Assembly (NCBI RefSeq): GCF_009807035.1 | Contig: NZ_WUBI01000002.1 | Span: forward strand, 186,001 to 250,000 | Source of the DNA: Paenibacillus dendrobii | GTDB taxonomy: Bacteria; Bacillota; Bacilli; Paenibacillales; Paenibacillaceae | DNA: 64,000 nucleotides | Direction of reading: 5' to 3' | Shown: positions 8,346 to 16,740 of the stretch, piece by piece | Position numbering within the stretch: the first letter of the stretch is position 1 | Layout of the letters: each line of letters opens with the position of its first letter | Position numbers and translations under genes: made by a program | Notes under the pieces: model-generated | The model's database searches: none | Seen by the model: the letters and a program-made list of their open reading frames with translations, nothing else | Told to the model about the DNA's origin: nothing

Positions 8346-9233
8346 TTAAGCCGCCTCTTTTTCTTGAATGACTGACTTAACAATTGGAGGAAGCGATTTG
8401 CCAATTACACGGCGAACTTCTTTTTCTTCATAGTTTTTAATGGCTTCATATTCTTCTTTTACAATATCATCGTAGAGTCGATTCCCAAGTTGCTTAAGAA
8501 TTGTACCCATATCCTCAATGCCAAATCTCTCATCAAGCACATTTTCATCAACAAGTTTATAAATCATTTTTTCAACCCTAGCTTTTGTAAGAACAGATTT
8601 TACGGCTGCTTGTTCCTCAGATGTATAGTTGGGATCTTTCGGAGCTTTCTGTTTTTGTACTTCTCTAAATGAATCGGATACTAGTTTCACAAAAAGTTGT
8701 TTTCCATATCTATCTTGATAGTTAATATTCTTTACAACGATACCTTCACCCTCATTCACCCCAAGCTCTGTCTTACCAATGAAAGATTCCAAGTGTTCAA
8801 ATGATTTATATTCACCCTCATAAAAAACTGGAATAAGATTAAGATTAAGTCTTACACTCTCAAATTTTACGATTGAAAATTTCTCATAATCCTGACTATA
8901 CTCGTTATAGATATCGAACAGATAAAACTGATTCATGTTGTTACCATAATCAAGTTTGTGTTTTACTAGCCATTCACCAAAATAAATCACACCTTCAAGT
9001 AGATTAGTAGCGTCTAGTGTTTGTGTCCATTCATAAAATCCTCTAAGATTATTCTCTGATGAAAGTTGTGTGTTTCTTGAGAAAGCAATAATGTCATTGC
9101 CTTCACGCTTAAATGAAGCATTTGCACCATCCAGTTTCTCTTGGATAACAATATGATCGCCTTCATTTAGTACTCCAACGGTCGTTTTATGTCCCAATCT
9201 AACAATATCCATATACTTATTCATTTCATTCAT
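8346..9233 (-). CDS. RNA ligase, T4 Rnl2-like
   Basis: ATP-dependent nucleotidyltransferase that seals RNA nicks. Motif I EKLDGAN at residues 32-38 holds the lysine (K33) that becomes adenylylated. Motif III is near IYFGEW, motif IV EGIVVKN and motif V LFVKLV. 295 aa fits the Rnl2 family with a helical C-terminal domain. Phage RNA ligases repair tRNAs cut by host nucleases. A cREC protein (53063) and a macro-domain protein (30487) elsewhere support an RNA-repair theme. Confidence 0.88.
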   Translation of the reverse strand: MNEMNKYMDIVRLGHKTTVGVLNEGDHIVIQEKLDGANASFKREGNDIIAFSRNTQLSSENNLRGFYEWTQTLDATNLLEGVIYFGEWLVKHKLDYGNNMNQFYLFDIYNEYSQDYEKFSIVKFESVRLNLNLIPVFYEGEYKSFEHLESFIGKTELGVNEGEGIVVKNINYQDRYGKQLFVKLVSDSFREVQKQKAPKDPNYTSEEQAAVKSVLTKARVEKMIYKLVDENVLDERFGIEDMGTILKQLGNRLYDDIVKEEYEAIKNYEEKEVRRVIGKSLPPIVKSVIQEKEAA

Positions 9234-9280
9234 TTTATGTATTCCTCCCTATTTATTTTTATTTTTCTGAAACTCTTCTT

Positions 9281-9523
9281 TTATAATCTCGCAATCTTTT
9301 CTGCTGCGTGGAATAGTTTAACCATTTCAGGATCATCAGTAACTTGTTTCGACAATGATACGGGGTTTCTTTTCCAAACAGAATCATGATAAATATCACA
9401 GTCGTTTAACACTAGTGGACTTGATTCCCATCCTATCTTACTGGTTAAAAGTTTGATTATTTCGTCTGCGACTTCATCCTTGGTCAATTTAATTTTAAGA
9501 TCAGAGAAGTTAACTGAAGCCAA
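9281..9523 (-). CDS. Hypothetical protein
   Basis: About 80 aa. The start is uncertain: TTG 9523 lies ten bases after AGAAAGGA, while the open frame reaches 9553. Helical, with no recognised motif. Confidence 0.45.
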   Translation of the reverse strand: MASVNFSDLKIKLTKDEVADEIIKLLTSKIGWESSPLVLNDCDIYHDSVWKRNPVSLSKQVTDDPEMVKLFHAAEKIARL

Positions 9524-9549
9524 CCATATCAAATCCTTTCTAATGAAAT

Positions 9550-9699
9550 TCAAATTTTATTTAGACTCAAATCCAGTGATTGTCTAATAGCATCAATAAA
9601 TTCATTCAGTTCGTTCTGAGTGTCTACGTCATTGGTGTTGTCTGCAATCTTTGCGAGTCTATTCATCAAGGCAGTCAAAAACTCATTATCTGCTTTCAT
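9550..9699 (-). CDS. 49-aa helical protein
   Basis: ATG 9699 with SD GGAGAG and stem-loop 9721-9738 upstream. Amphipathic helical sequence. Function unknown. Confidence 0.5.
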   Translation of the reverse strand: MKADNEFLTALMNRLAKIADNTNDVDTQNELNEFIDAIRQSLDLSLNKI

Positions 9700-9813
9700 A
9701 CTTTAATCTCTCCTTTTTTGATAAAATCCAACTTTCATTACGATTAGAGGCCACTTGTAACGTCCAGACTACTGTGAATATGACCTCTATTATAATATTA
9801 TGTATTACTATTT

Positions 9814-10056
9814 TTATTTTAAAAGCGTTGTTTTACAAAGCATAAAAATTGAATAATTATTTCTCCCAACATCGTCAATAACAAAAGCTTCGCCATTTGT
9901 GAACACATCTCGATCTACGTTATAATTGTGGTGCAGCTCGTATACTCTTCCTTCGGTTACCCCAGAATTGAACAGTACCCTATCAACTCTTATATACTTA
10001 GCCTCACTCTCCTTTTCAGTTTCTATAAGATTTTCAATGTGCTGCGGATTAGACAA
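9814..10056 (-). CDS. Hypothetical beta-rich protein
   Basis: 80 aa from TTG 10056, with AAGAAAGGA upstream. A sequence like GRVYELHHNYN...GEAFVIDDVG suggests a small beta-barrel, as in KTSC or YorP-like SH3 folds (low certainty). First gene after the promoter at 10089-10117. Confidence 0.5.
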   Translation of the reverse strand: MSNPQHIENLIETEKESEAKYIRVDRVLFNSGVTEGRVYELHHNYNVDRDVFTNGEAFVIDDVGRNNYSIFMLCKTTLLK

Positions 10057-10088
10057 GTGTCATCAATCCTTTCTTGTTTCATATTATC

Positions 10089-10117
10089 ATTATATTTATT
10101 TTATTAAATTCTGTCAA
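10089..10117 (-). promoter_or_regulatory. SigA-type promoter with embedded AT-rich element
   Basis: On the - strand, TTGACA (10112-10117), a 17-bp spacer and TATAAT (10089-10094). The spacer contains the recurrent element AATAAAATAAATATA (+ strand 10091-10105), also found at 21468-21482, 32852-32865, 45898-45910, 57861-57875 and 62090-62104. Confidence 0.75.
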
Positions 10118-10160
10118 TAGATTGTTTCTATTAATTTCATGTTCTGATAAAAACTAGAAT

Positions 10161-11228
10161 TTATTCAGGTTTGAAGGCGTGTTTATCCTTATCCAATAAG
10201 TCTTCCCACACATATATTCCCTTGTCAACCGGGGATTGCTTATCCTCAAGCAGATCATTTGTGTCGTACAGATAATAAACCCGTCTCCCCTTCATCTGCC
10301 TAATTTGATTCTTCACAAAGCCCTCATCTTTACCCTTATCCCAAGCGAATATATACTCAATCTCTATTCCCAGTTCTTTAAGTATTTTTACCTGTACTGG
10401 AGATAGTTTGTCCCCTTCTATCGACACAGAGTTCTTAATACCCCAGGCCCACAGCTTCATACATGATTTTGCACCTTCAAGAATATAAACAGTTTTAGTT
10501 TCTCGAATATAGGGAATCGCTCTATGCAAATTAAATAGTTCAATAGCCTTGCTGCAAGAGAATATGTAATTATACTTTTTATGATTTTTTGTTTCTATGT
10601 TTGAGCCAGTATATCTTCCTTTTATTCCGATTAATTCACCTTTAGCATTATGTATTGGAATCGTTACTCGATCTGTAAGGATGTGATATCCTATCCCAAA
10701 CTCTTTTTGAGTTAAAATATCAATGCCTTCGTTGTGCCATTCAAGCCAACCATAAGGCACAAATTCATTTAGTATCTCCTGTGACAAAACAGGATTTTCT
10801 GTAATTTCATATTCCCTAGGTCGCTGTTTTTGTATGTCTCTTAGCCACCAGTTCCAATCGGTTTTAGGCTTATCGTCAGCAAGATTTCCAACATTTTCAT
10901 ACCCCAAAGCATTACAAATAAATGTTTTTAGTTGATACAGCTTCGTTTTCACATCATCAAAATTCCTGCAGTCGTAAATAATGAACCCAACTAGACTGTA
11001 AATATCTCCACTTATTCCCTCTCCGACAAGTTCAGTATGAAGAGACGGGTTTAAGTAAATTTGTGCTCCTCTTGAATTGCTCGATCCTGGAAGTCTTGCT
11101 GTAACCAAATCATCAGTACTACGACCAGACTTTATCTTAATATCTGTGCAGCCTAATTCTTCAAGTAATAATCCAATTGTTCCTTCATTATAAATGCGTT
11201 CTTTAAGTTGCTTTAGTGAGTCGGACAA
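10161..11228 (-). CDS. DnaG-type DNA primase with Toprim domain
   Basis: Makes RNA primers for phage replication. The DnaG polymerase core signature is visible at about 187-204 (RVTIPIHNAKGELIGIKGR). Toprim follows with ILEGAKS at 249-255 and AWDKG near 296-300. The N-terminal CHC2 zinc finger is absent or degenerate, so it resembles the SPbeta YorJ type. TTG start 11228 with SD GGAGGAGG. It lies immediately downstream of the helicase gene in one operon. Confidence 0.8.
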   Translation of the reverse strand: MSDSLKQLKERIYNEGTIGLLLEELGCTDIKIKSGRSTDDLVTARLPGSSNSRGAQIYLNPSLHTELVGEGISGDIYSLVGFIIYDCRNFDDVKTKLYQLKTFICNALGYENVGNLADDKPKTDWNWWLRDIQKQRPREYEITENPVLSQEILNEFVPYGWLEWHNEGIDILTQKEFGIGYHILTDRVTIPIHNAKGELIGIKGRYTGSNIETKNHKKYNYIFSCSKAIELFNLHRAIPYIRETKTVYILEGAKSCMKLWAWGIKNSVSIEGDKLSPVQVKILKELGIEIEYIFAWDKGKDEGFVKNQIRQMKGRRVYYLYDTNDLLEDKQSPVDKGIYVWEDLLDKDKHAFKPE

Positions 11229-11243
11229 ATGACCTCCTCCATT

Positions 11244-12743
11244 TTAGTAATTATGATCATCGTAGACGGTAGTGAACCCGACTTCATACCAAGTGTTGAT
11301 CCCAAAGTAAGGCTTTAATACAAGTACTTTTTGTCCCGTTTTATTGTCAGCTCCTCTCCTGTTCTTACTGTAAAATAGCAAATAGTACTGATGCCCTTTC
11401 TCTCGTTTCATTGGTTTGTCAATGTAATCACCAGTAAAGTCATCCCACTGGTTAACAAGTAATTCGTGCTTCCCGCCTTCATACTCATCATCCCACATAA
11501 ATCTACCCAAGATTAATACTGATGCCTCATTCTTAATCTTTTTACCATCGCCTAGCGCATACTCATTCAGAAACCTCATTTTTAGAGCCGTATCGGCAAG
11601 CTGAACGTTTACCCATACAGCTAGGTTGAGACCGCCTCCATTGGGACGTGCAAGCTTGTAGACTTCTTTCATGTCTTCAACAAATCGTTCCCATCTTGCC
11701 ATGCTGGCATCACCTTCAGACGGTTTTCCTGTATCAATAATCATTCTTTTGATTCCACGAGCAGCGTAGTGTTTTACTAGCTTTTTAACGTCTTCCATAA
11801 TGTAGTTTTCCATAAATACAAAAGTAATTAGTTTCTCATTACCTTCGCATAGATCATATATCCATTGTTTTGCTTTATGTAGTTTAGCTTTATCTTGATC
11901 GGAGAAGCCACCCTCATTTAACTTCTGTCTATCCACATATTCTTTTGTTCCCACACCCATTGCAGTAATCATTAACATCTTTTTGAACTCACCGATTGAT
12001 TGTTCATTTGCAATAACCAGCAATTTTTCTTTGTTTGCAATACAAGACATTATTACCTTATTAACAGTAAAGCTTGTTTTACCTGATCCACCGAATCCTC
12101 CATACATATAAACGTGACCATAATCCCAACCAGTTGTTATCTTGGTCATTCGCTTGCTTTCATAAAATGGCAAACCTACTGTTGGATTCTCATCCCAATC
12201 GTTTATCTCGTCATCTAAGCCTTCTAAGAGATAATGCTCATCATATTTGTTATCACCATCAATCCCCAATTGAAGTATTTTATCATTCCAATATGTATGT
12301 AACTGTTCTTTAGACATCTTCTTGTAGTTGTACTTACCTTCATTAGTTATGACTCGCTCTCCTAGGTATCCAATAAGTCCAACTATAAGATTGTACTTTT
12401 TAATTTCGCTATAATAAGCATCCAGATTTTCGTCTTTATCCTTGACCTCAGACGACAATTCATTCATTGTTTGATATCCGCCATATTTGCCATATGCGTT
12501 CCCTGTATTAGTTTCATTGACTACCTGGGATACGGAAATATCATCAAAAACCTTGATGCCTTTTTCGCTCAATTTTCTTCCCAGCGAGAAATAAAAACCA
12601 TAAACAGGATTCAAAAAAGATTTATAGTTGATCTTTTCTTCAGGATAAAAGTTATAGTTATCTGGATTTCTCCAAAACAATCCTGTCAGATAACCCTCTG
12701 CCGCAACAACTTCTCTGCTTAATTTTTCTTTCCACTCAGTCAT
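11244..12743 (-). CDS. Replicative DNA helicase, DnaB-like
   Basis: 499 aa, ATP-driven ring helicase. Walker A GGFGGSGKTS at residues 215-224 and a RecA-fold core with MIIDTGKPS as the Walker B region. The N-terminal 180 residues look like a DnaB N-domain. Size and order (helicase then primase) match the SPbeta YorI-YorJ block. ATG start with SD AGGGGG. Confidence 0.87.
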   Translation of the reverse strand: MTEWKEKLSREVVAAEGYLTGLFWRNPDNYNFYPEEKINYKSFLNPVYGFYFSLGRKLSEKGIKVFDDISVSQVVNETNTGNAYGKYGGYQTMNELSSEVKDKDENLDAYYSEIKKYNLIVGLIGYLGERVITNEGKYNYKKMSKEQLHTYWNDKILQLGIDGDNKYDEHYLLEGLDDEINDWDENPTVGLPFYESKRMTKITTGWDYGHVYMYGGFGGSGKTSFTVNKVIMSCIANKEKLLVIANEQSIGEFKKMLMITAMGVGTKEYVDRQKLNEGGFSDQDKAKLHKAKQWIYDLCEGNEKLITFVFMENYIMEDVKKLVKHYAARGIKRMIIDTGKPSEGDASMARWERFVEDMKEVYKLARPNGGGLNLAVWVNVQLADTALKMRFLNEYALGDGKKIKNEASVLILGRFMWDDEYEGGKHELLVNQWDDFTGDYIDKPMKREKGHQYYLLFYSKNRRGADNKTGQKVLVLKPYFGINTWYEVGFTTVYDDHNY

Positions 12744-12753
12744 TTAATTCCCC

Positions 12754-13326
12754 CTAAAGAAACTCGGAAATATCATTATCATTTTCAGATTTAGGCTTAT
12801 AAATCACTTCATAATTTGTAATCCCTTTAGTATTTTTACTTTCTAATTGTATCTGTTCCAACTGTCTTTGTCTGTTCTTTTTTCTTTCATTTGCTTCATT
12901 AAGTTTGTCGATCATAATACTGATCCCGTAGTTAACTGCTTTAACATCATTGCTACCATCAAGTTTATTCTTAATACACCATCTGATACTGTCTTCGGAC
13001 AATTTATAGGCATCAAGCATCAAATTGAAATCTGGGCCAGTTCGCCATTGTTTAACCTTCTTACCATTCTTCATGACAAACCCAGATCTAAGATCTTTTA
13101 ATCGAGTTATGTTCCCCTTTGGTAATACGACTAAATCATGCAGTTTAATAATGTACTGATATAGGTCGTCCCACTCTTCATTCTCTTTTTGAGTTGCAGC
13201 TTTTGCTTTTAGATGCTCCAAGTGACATGTTTCTTTGTGATAAAACCTCTTGTCTTCATAAACCATAATTTCTTTGTCGCCGTATTGCTCACATACTGGA
13301 CATTTTACTGGTCTTGGTCTTGTCAG
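12754..13326 (-). CDS. Zinc-finger protein of the replication operon, CTG start
   Basis: The frame is open from CTG 13326, which lies eight bases after SD GGAGG (13335-13339). The N-terminus then reads CPVC and HKETCH, a complete zinc finger that would be lost if translation began at ATG 13266, which has no SD. The middle contains LDAYKLSEDSIRWCIKN and the C-terminus is charged. Possible helicase loader or adaptor by position. No family recognised. Confidence 0.6.
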   Translation of the reverse strand: MTRPRPVKCPVCEQYGDKEIMVYEDKRFYHKETCHLEHLKAKAATQKENEEWDDLYQYIIKLHDLVVLPKGNITRLKDLRSGFVMKNGKKVKQWRTGPDFNLMLDAYKLSEDSIRWCIKNKLDGSNDVKAVNYGISIMIDKLNEANERKKNRQRQLEQIQLESKNTKGITNYEVIYKPKSENDNDISEFL

Positions 13327-13339
13327 CTAAATCACCTCC

Positions 13340-14167
13340 TTAAACAACGAATTTATCAAATACGGGCAATCTCAAGAGATTGTTCTTTGTGTATCCTCTA
13401 TGTTTAACAACACACTTAATAAGTGGTTGGAGATATACAGTATCCTTCGTCTCACCTGCTTTTAGTTGTTGAAATATCTTGTATCCTGCTTTGCGTTCGG
13501 TTGGCCCAACTCCCAATTCCATTACGCCTACAATTCGTTCTCCATTTGAAAGCAACCAGCCAAACTCATCCTTTCTGTATCCTGCTATATAAAGCTCGTC
13601 CATTTCATACGCTACAACCTTTTGCCACACAGAAGATCTCTTGCCGATTTCATACTTTGAACTTGCTTGTTTTAGGACTACTCCTTCTAACTTCTGCTCC
13701 TTAACTAAGTCAAAGTAGTTGATTCCATTGCCATAAATGTATTTAGTCTTTGTATAAAACTGATTATCTGAAAAGGAGGATTCCAAGGCTTCCTTACGCT
13801 CAATCAATGGTAATATATTCATATCTTTATGTTCATATTTTATGATGTCGAATGCACAGAATGTAACTTTATGCTTGCTCTTTTTTGACTTGAATCGTTC
13901 CATCATCGCCTGAAAGTCAGGCTTACCATCATCCCCAGTAACAATCAATTCTCCATCAAGTATAGTTCCTTTTGGAGTATCTATATTATCGACCAGCTCA
14001 GGAAAGTTGGCCGTTATCTCGTTATTATGACGTGTATACAATCTAACCCTATCCATATTGCTAACGATCAACCTAATGCCATCCAATTTCAATTCGGTTA
14101 TGTAGCTGTCATTATCAAATGGCTTGTTATCTGCAGCGTGTTCCAGCAACATTGGGGATATAAACAT
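13340..14167 (-). CDS. ATP-dependent DNA ligase
   Basis: Seals nicks in DNA. Nucleotidyltransferase motif I is ELKLDGIR with the lysine at about residue 27, then LDGELIVTG (motif III), LEGVVLKQ (IV) and VWQKVVAYE (V). About 275 aa, matching the short SPbeta YoqV-like ligases. ATG 14167 or GTG 14176 could start it. Both follow AAGGTAGGTG, which is part of an inverted repeat (14175-14207). Confidence 0.88.
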   Translation of the reverse strand: MFISPMLLEHAADNKPFDNDSYITELKLDGIRLIVSNMDRVRLYTRHNNEITANFPELVDNIDTPKGTILDGELIVTGDDGKPDFQAMMERFKSKKSKHKVTFCAFDIIKYEHKDMNILPLIERKEALESSFSDNQFYTKTKYIYGNGINYFDLVKEQKLEGVVLKQASSKYEIGKRSSVWQKVVAYEMDELYIAGYRKDEFGWLLSNGERIVGVMELGVGPTERKAGYKIFQQLKAGETKDTVYLQPLIKCVVKHRGYTKNNLLRLPVFDKFVV

Positions 14168-14174
14168 CTTCTTC

Positions 14175-14207
14175 ACCTACCTTAAGACAAGTTTATCAAA
14201 GGTAGGT
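14175..14207 (-). promoter_or_regulatory. Inverted repeat covering the ligase ribosome-binding site
   Basis: Perfect 9-bp arms ACCTACCTT and AAGGTAGGT (14175-14183 and 14199-14207). In the - strand mRNA the second arm contains the ligase SD, so folding would hide it. Frame 14177-14215 also encodes AVPTFDKLVLR then stop, resembling the ligase C-terminus (LPVFDKFVV), so this may be a remnant of a duplicated ligase end. Confidence 0.5.
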
Positions 14208-14266
14208 ACTGCTGTTTAGAGGTAAGTTATGTATGCTTTCTTGATGAAACTGAACTTTCATCTGAT

Positions 14267-14466
14267 TTACGTCCACTTTATGTATTCATCTCTTGGCACT
14301 TCGCGTAGCACTACGCATTTTTTTGCAAGTACTTTTTCCTTTTCTTTGATACAAAAATCATCAAATGAAATCTTAACTTCTAACAGAGAACCATTTTTCC
14401 AGTAATCCGATCTATCAATTTCTTCTTTTTGATTGAAATATAAATATTCATTTCTTGGTACGGCTT
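14267..14466 (-). pseudogene. Out-of-frame 3' part of a duplicated small gene
   Basis: Open frame with good coding character but no start codon or SD. It begins EAVPRNEYLYF and ends EVPRDEYIKWT, an internal repeat. The upstream gene 14448-14615 runs into the same DNA in another frame. Aligning the two repeats indicates a short indel near 14460. A stem-loop copy (14244-14261) follows. No product assigned. Confidence 0.45.
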
Positions 14467-14615
14467 CGCACTATGAGTTTTGAGAGATTTATTTCAACCT
14501 CATCGACTAGGTCATGGTTTTCTATGTATTCAGTTAAGTTATCACTGTAGGCTTTTTTAACAACATCGTCTCCAAATAGCTTTTTAACGCACTGATCAAT
14601 CATATCGTTATTCAA
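14448..14615 (-). CDS. Hypothetical protein, possibly truncated by a frameshift
   Basis: About 55 aa from TTG 14615, eight bases after SD AAAGGGG. It ends in RSRTKK within the region where the adjacent frame continues as EAVPRNEY, so the original protein may have been longer. Confidence 0.45.
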   Translation of the reverse strand: MNNDMIDQCVKKLFGDDVVKKAYSDNLTEYIENHDLVDEVEINLSKLIVRSRTKK

Positions 14616-14657
14616 CTCCACAACCCCTTTCTTGATCAAAGTAAACTTTTATTTAGT

Positions 14658-14933
14658 TTATTTTGACGCTTTTAATCCATCGTGGATCTCACGAAGCTCT
14701 TTGATGGCAGATTTAATCTTTCGTTTATCTACATCTTCATGATAGTATTTTATGTCACCTAGAAGATGTTCCTTGAGTTGTTCGTCTGTCATTTCAAAAA
14801 GCTCTAATCCACTCCATTCATCAGACCAGATTGAGCCAATACATTGACGGTCTTCAGGAGTTGGATATGTAATGTCGCTCATTTCTTCGTCATAATAAAA
14901 TTCCCAATACTTGTACTTTTTATTGATTTTCAT
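14658..14933 (-). CDS. Hypothetical acidic protein
   Basis: 91 aa from ATG 14933, SD GGAGG six bases upstream. Acidic and helical in the C-terminal half. A stem-loop copy lies at 14953-14970. No family recognised. Confidence 0.6.
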   Translation of the reverse strand: MKINKKYKYWEFYYDEEMSDITYPTPEDRQCIGSIWSDEWSGLELFEMTDEQLKEHLLGDIKYYHEDVDKRKIKSAIKELREIHDGLKASK

Positions 14934-14969
14934 CGTATACCTCCAATTCTTCATAAAAGAAAGATTTCA

Positions 14970-15248
14970 TTAAGTCTTAACTGTGTTAACATTATCTGAA
15001 CCATTTAAATGCCCGATGATTTCGCCAACAAGCACGATCCTGCCTTGATTATCATAATCAAATTCATATCGAGTTGTGCAATCTGGACATCTTAGATACT
15101 CTTCGAGAATGTATTTATCCTCGACAGTTTTTCTAAGTCTCTTTTCAACCCTGTGTCCTTCGTTGCTGATTTTAAATTGTTCACGATAAAAATATTCCTG
15201 GGTAAAAACTAGGTCAGAACCACATTCACAATTTGGCTTTTGATACAC
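14970..15248 (-). CDS. Zinc-ribbon protein
   Basis: GTG 15248 lies eight bases after GGAGG and is preferred over ATG 15263, which lacks an SD. CECG near the N-terminus and CPDC about 50 residues later form a likely zinc ribbon, followed by beta strands. Function unknown. Confidence 0.6.
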   Translation of the reverse strand: MYQKPNCECGSDLVFTQEYFYREQFKISNEGHRVEKRLRKTVEDKYILEEYLRCPDCTTRYEFDYDNQGRIVLVGEIIGHLNGSDNVNTVKT

Positions 15249-15335
15249 CTCTACTGCCTCCATATCTTATAAAAAAATTTCGTTTAGTTCTCTCGATATT
15301 ATTTAAGATTTCTTTGGAGCCGTCAGTTCTCCATG

Positions 15336-16103
15336 TTACCTCTTAAATAACCGTTTGACTGTTTTTTCTAAATAATAGAAACCGATTATTCCCAAAATCA
15401 ATAGAGATGCTAATCTCCAAATAAGTATTAAATTCATATTATACAAACTCAAAGAAGTGCTTACATCGAACATAATATGTGTTATGATAACTGTCCATAT
15501 ATTTTTTGTAATAATGAATAACAATCCAAAACATAGTCCTAATATCATTAAAGTTATAGTGATATTATAATCAAACCAGCCCACAGTATAGTTAAAAGTA
15601 TGTAGCCATCCAAACAAGAACGAGCTTAGAATAACTGCTATAGTCAAGATAACATTTCTCTTTAAGGCTAGACTTGAAAGCATTAGACAAATAACATTAA
15701 TTGCAGCAAACCTCCAGATCTCTTCACTTCCGGCTAAAAAATCAGAAATTAAATCCAAAAACAACTCATTAGAATTTATTGCTGATGGCAGTTCTTGAGG
15801 GTTCTGATCTTTTATAATGTAACTGGTAACGAAGTTAACAATTACATTAAATAGCACAGGAACAGAAAAAGGAATGATTACATAGTTAAATAACTTTTGT
15901 TTTGCTGTTGTCTTTCCAATATAAATATGAGCCTTCTGGAATAATACAGAGAAATAAAGACATGTAAAAAAGATACAATAATACACGTTTGAGAAATCTA
16001 TAAACCGTTCTCTAATGATTATATATATGGGTAGTGACAAAAATATTAGAAGATTGACTATTAAATTCTTGCGGTTCAAGAAAATATCGGTAATAAGATT
16101 CAT
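15336..16103 (-). CDS. CPBP-family intramembrane metalloprotease
   Basis: About 255 aa with six to eight membrane helices. CPBP/Abi motifs are present: EEIWR (motif 1), FGWLHTF (motif 2 His) and HIMFD (motif 3). ATG 16103 lies six bases after GGAG. Family members cleave membrane substrates, and S. aureus MroQ acts in Agr peptide maturation. Given the agr-like locus at 46 kb, a role in peptide processing is possible but is inference from family. It could instead be a bacteriocin-immunity type. Confidence 0.78.
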   Translation of the reverse strand: MNLITDIFLNRKNLIVNLLIFLSLPIYIIIRERFIDFSNVYYCIFFTCLYFSVLFQKAHIYIGKTTAKQKLFNYVIIPFSVPVLFNVIVNFVTSYIIKDQNPQELPSAINSNELFLDLISDFLAGSEEIWRFAAINVICLMLSSLALKRNVILTIAVILSSFLFGWLHTFNYTVGWFDYNITITLMILGLCFGLLFIITKNIWTVIITHIMFDVSTSLSLYNMNLILIWRLASLLILGIIGFYYLEKTVKRLFKR

Positions 16104-16146
16104 TTTTTTCTCCAATCAGTAAAGATAAGATGAACGTTTCATGTAA

Positions 16147-16689
16147 TCACAGATATTCAATCCTAAGCAGGATTTCTTCTCTACTTAGTTTTAAATGATT
16201 AAGAAGTTTCTCGCCATCTTTATTTAACCATCCCTGTTGCCTTGCATCTTCTCTAAGTATTATCTCTTTCGTTAATCTGGACTCTAATGAATTAAGCCAG
16301 CACTCTGTGTTTTTGCGTCCCATATTTCCAAGAACATTTTTATCCGCTTCCATCTCATAAGGACTCACTAGGCCTATCTTAACTCTATCTAATCGTCCCT
16401 CAGAGGTAAATGGGTGATTATTAATAACATGACCAAGTTCATGATAAAGCGAACACCAGTCCAAAACCAAATTGTTTGAAGTACATAAGAATACTAATCC
16501 TTTAGTAGCAAAATCCGGTCTATCCTTTGATGTATAACCCTGATTTTCAAAATTCGTACAGAATGAGTGTCCTCGCTTACTATAATTAATTACTGGAGTT
16601 TCTTTGAATAAAAAATAGTCAAATTTAATTTCATTCCCCTCTTCATTAACTATAGAGAATTGCTGATTAAACACCATTTCTTGCACCAT
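16147..16689 (-). CDS. HExxH zinc metallopeptidase
   Basis: About 180 aa. HELGH near residue 87 gives two zinc ligands and the catalytic Glu, and EMEAD about 30 residues later supplies the third ligand. This resembles ImmA/IrrE-type proteases that cleave phage or ICE repressors, but the fold is not certain. ATG 16689 follows SD GAGGTG. A stem-loop is at 16707-16724. It sits next to the CPBP protease gene. Confidence 0.7.
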   Translation of the reverse strand: MVQEMVFNQQFSIVNEEGNEIKFDYFLFKETPVINYSKRGHSFCTNFENQGYTSKDRPDFATKGLVFLCTSNNLVLDWCSLYHELGHVINNHPFTSEGRLDRVKIGLVSPYEMEADKNVLGNMGRKNTECWLNSLESRLTKEIILREDARQQGWLNKDGEKLLNHLKLSREEILLRIEYL

Positions 16690-16740
16690 TAGACACCTCA
16701 TAGCTTATAAAATATTTGTTTCATCATGTATCAATTATAT

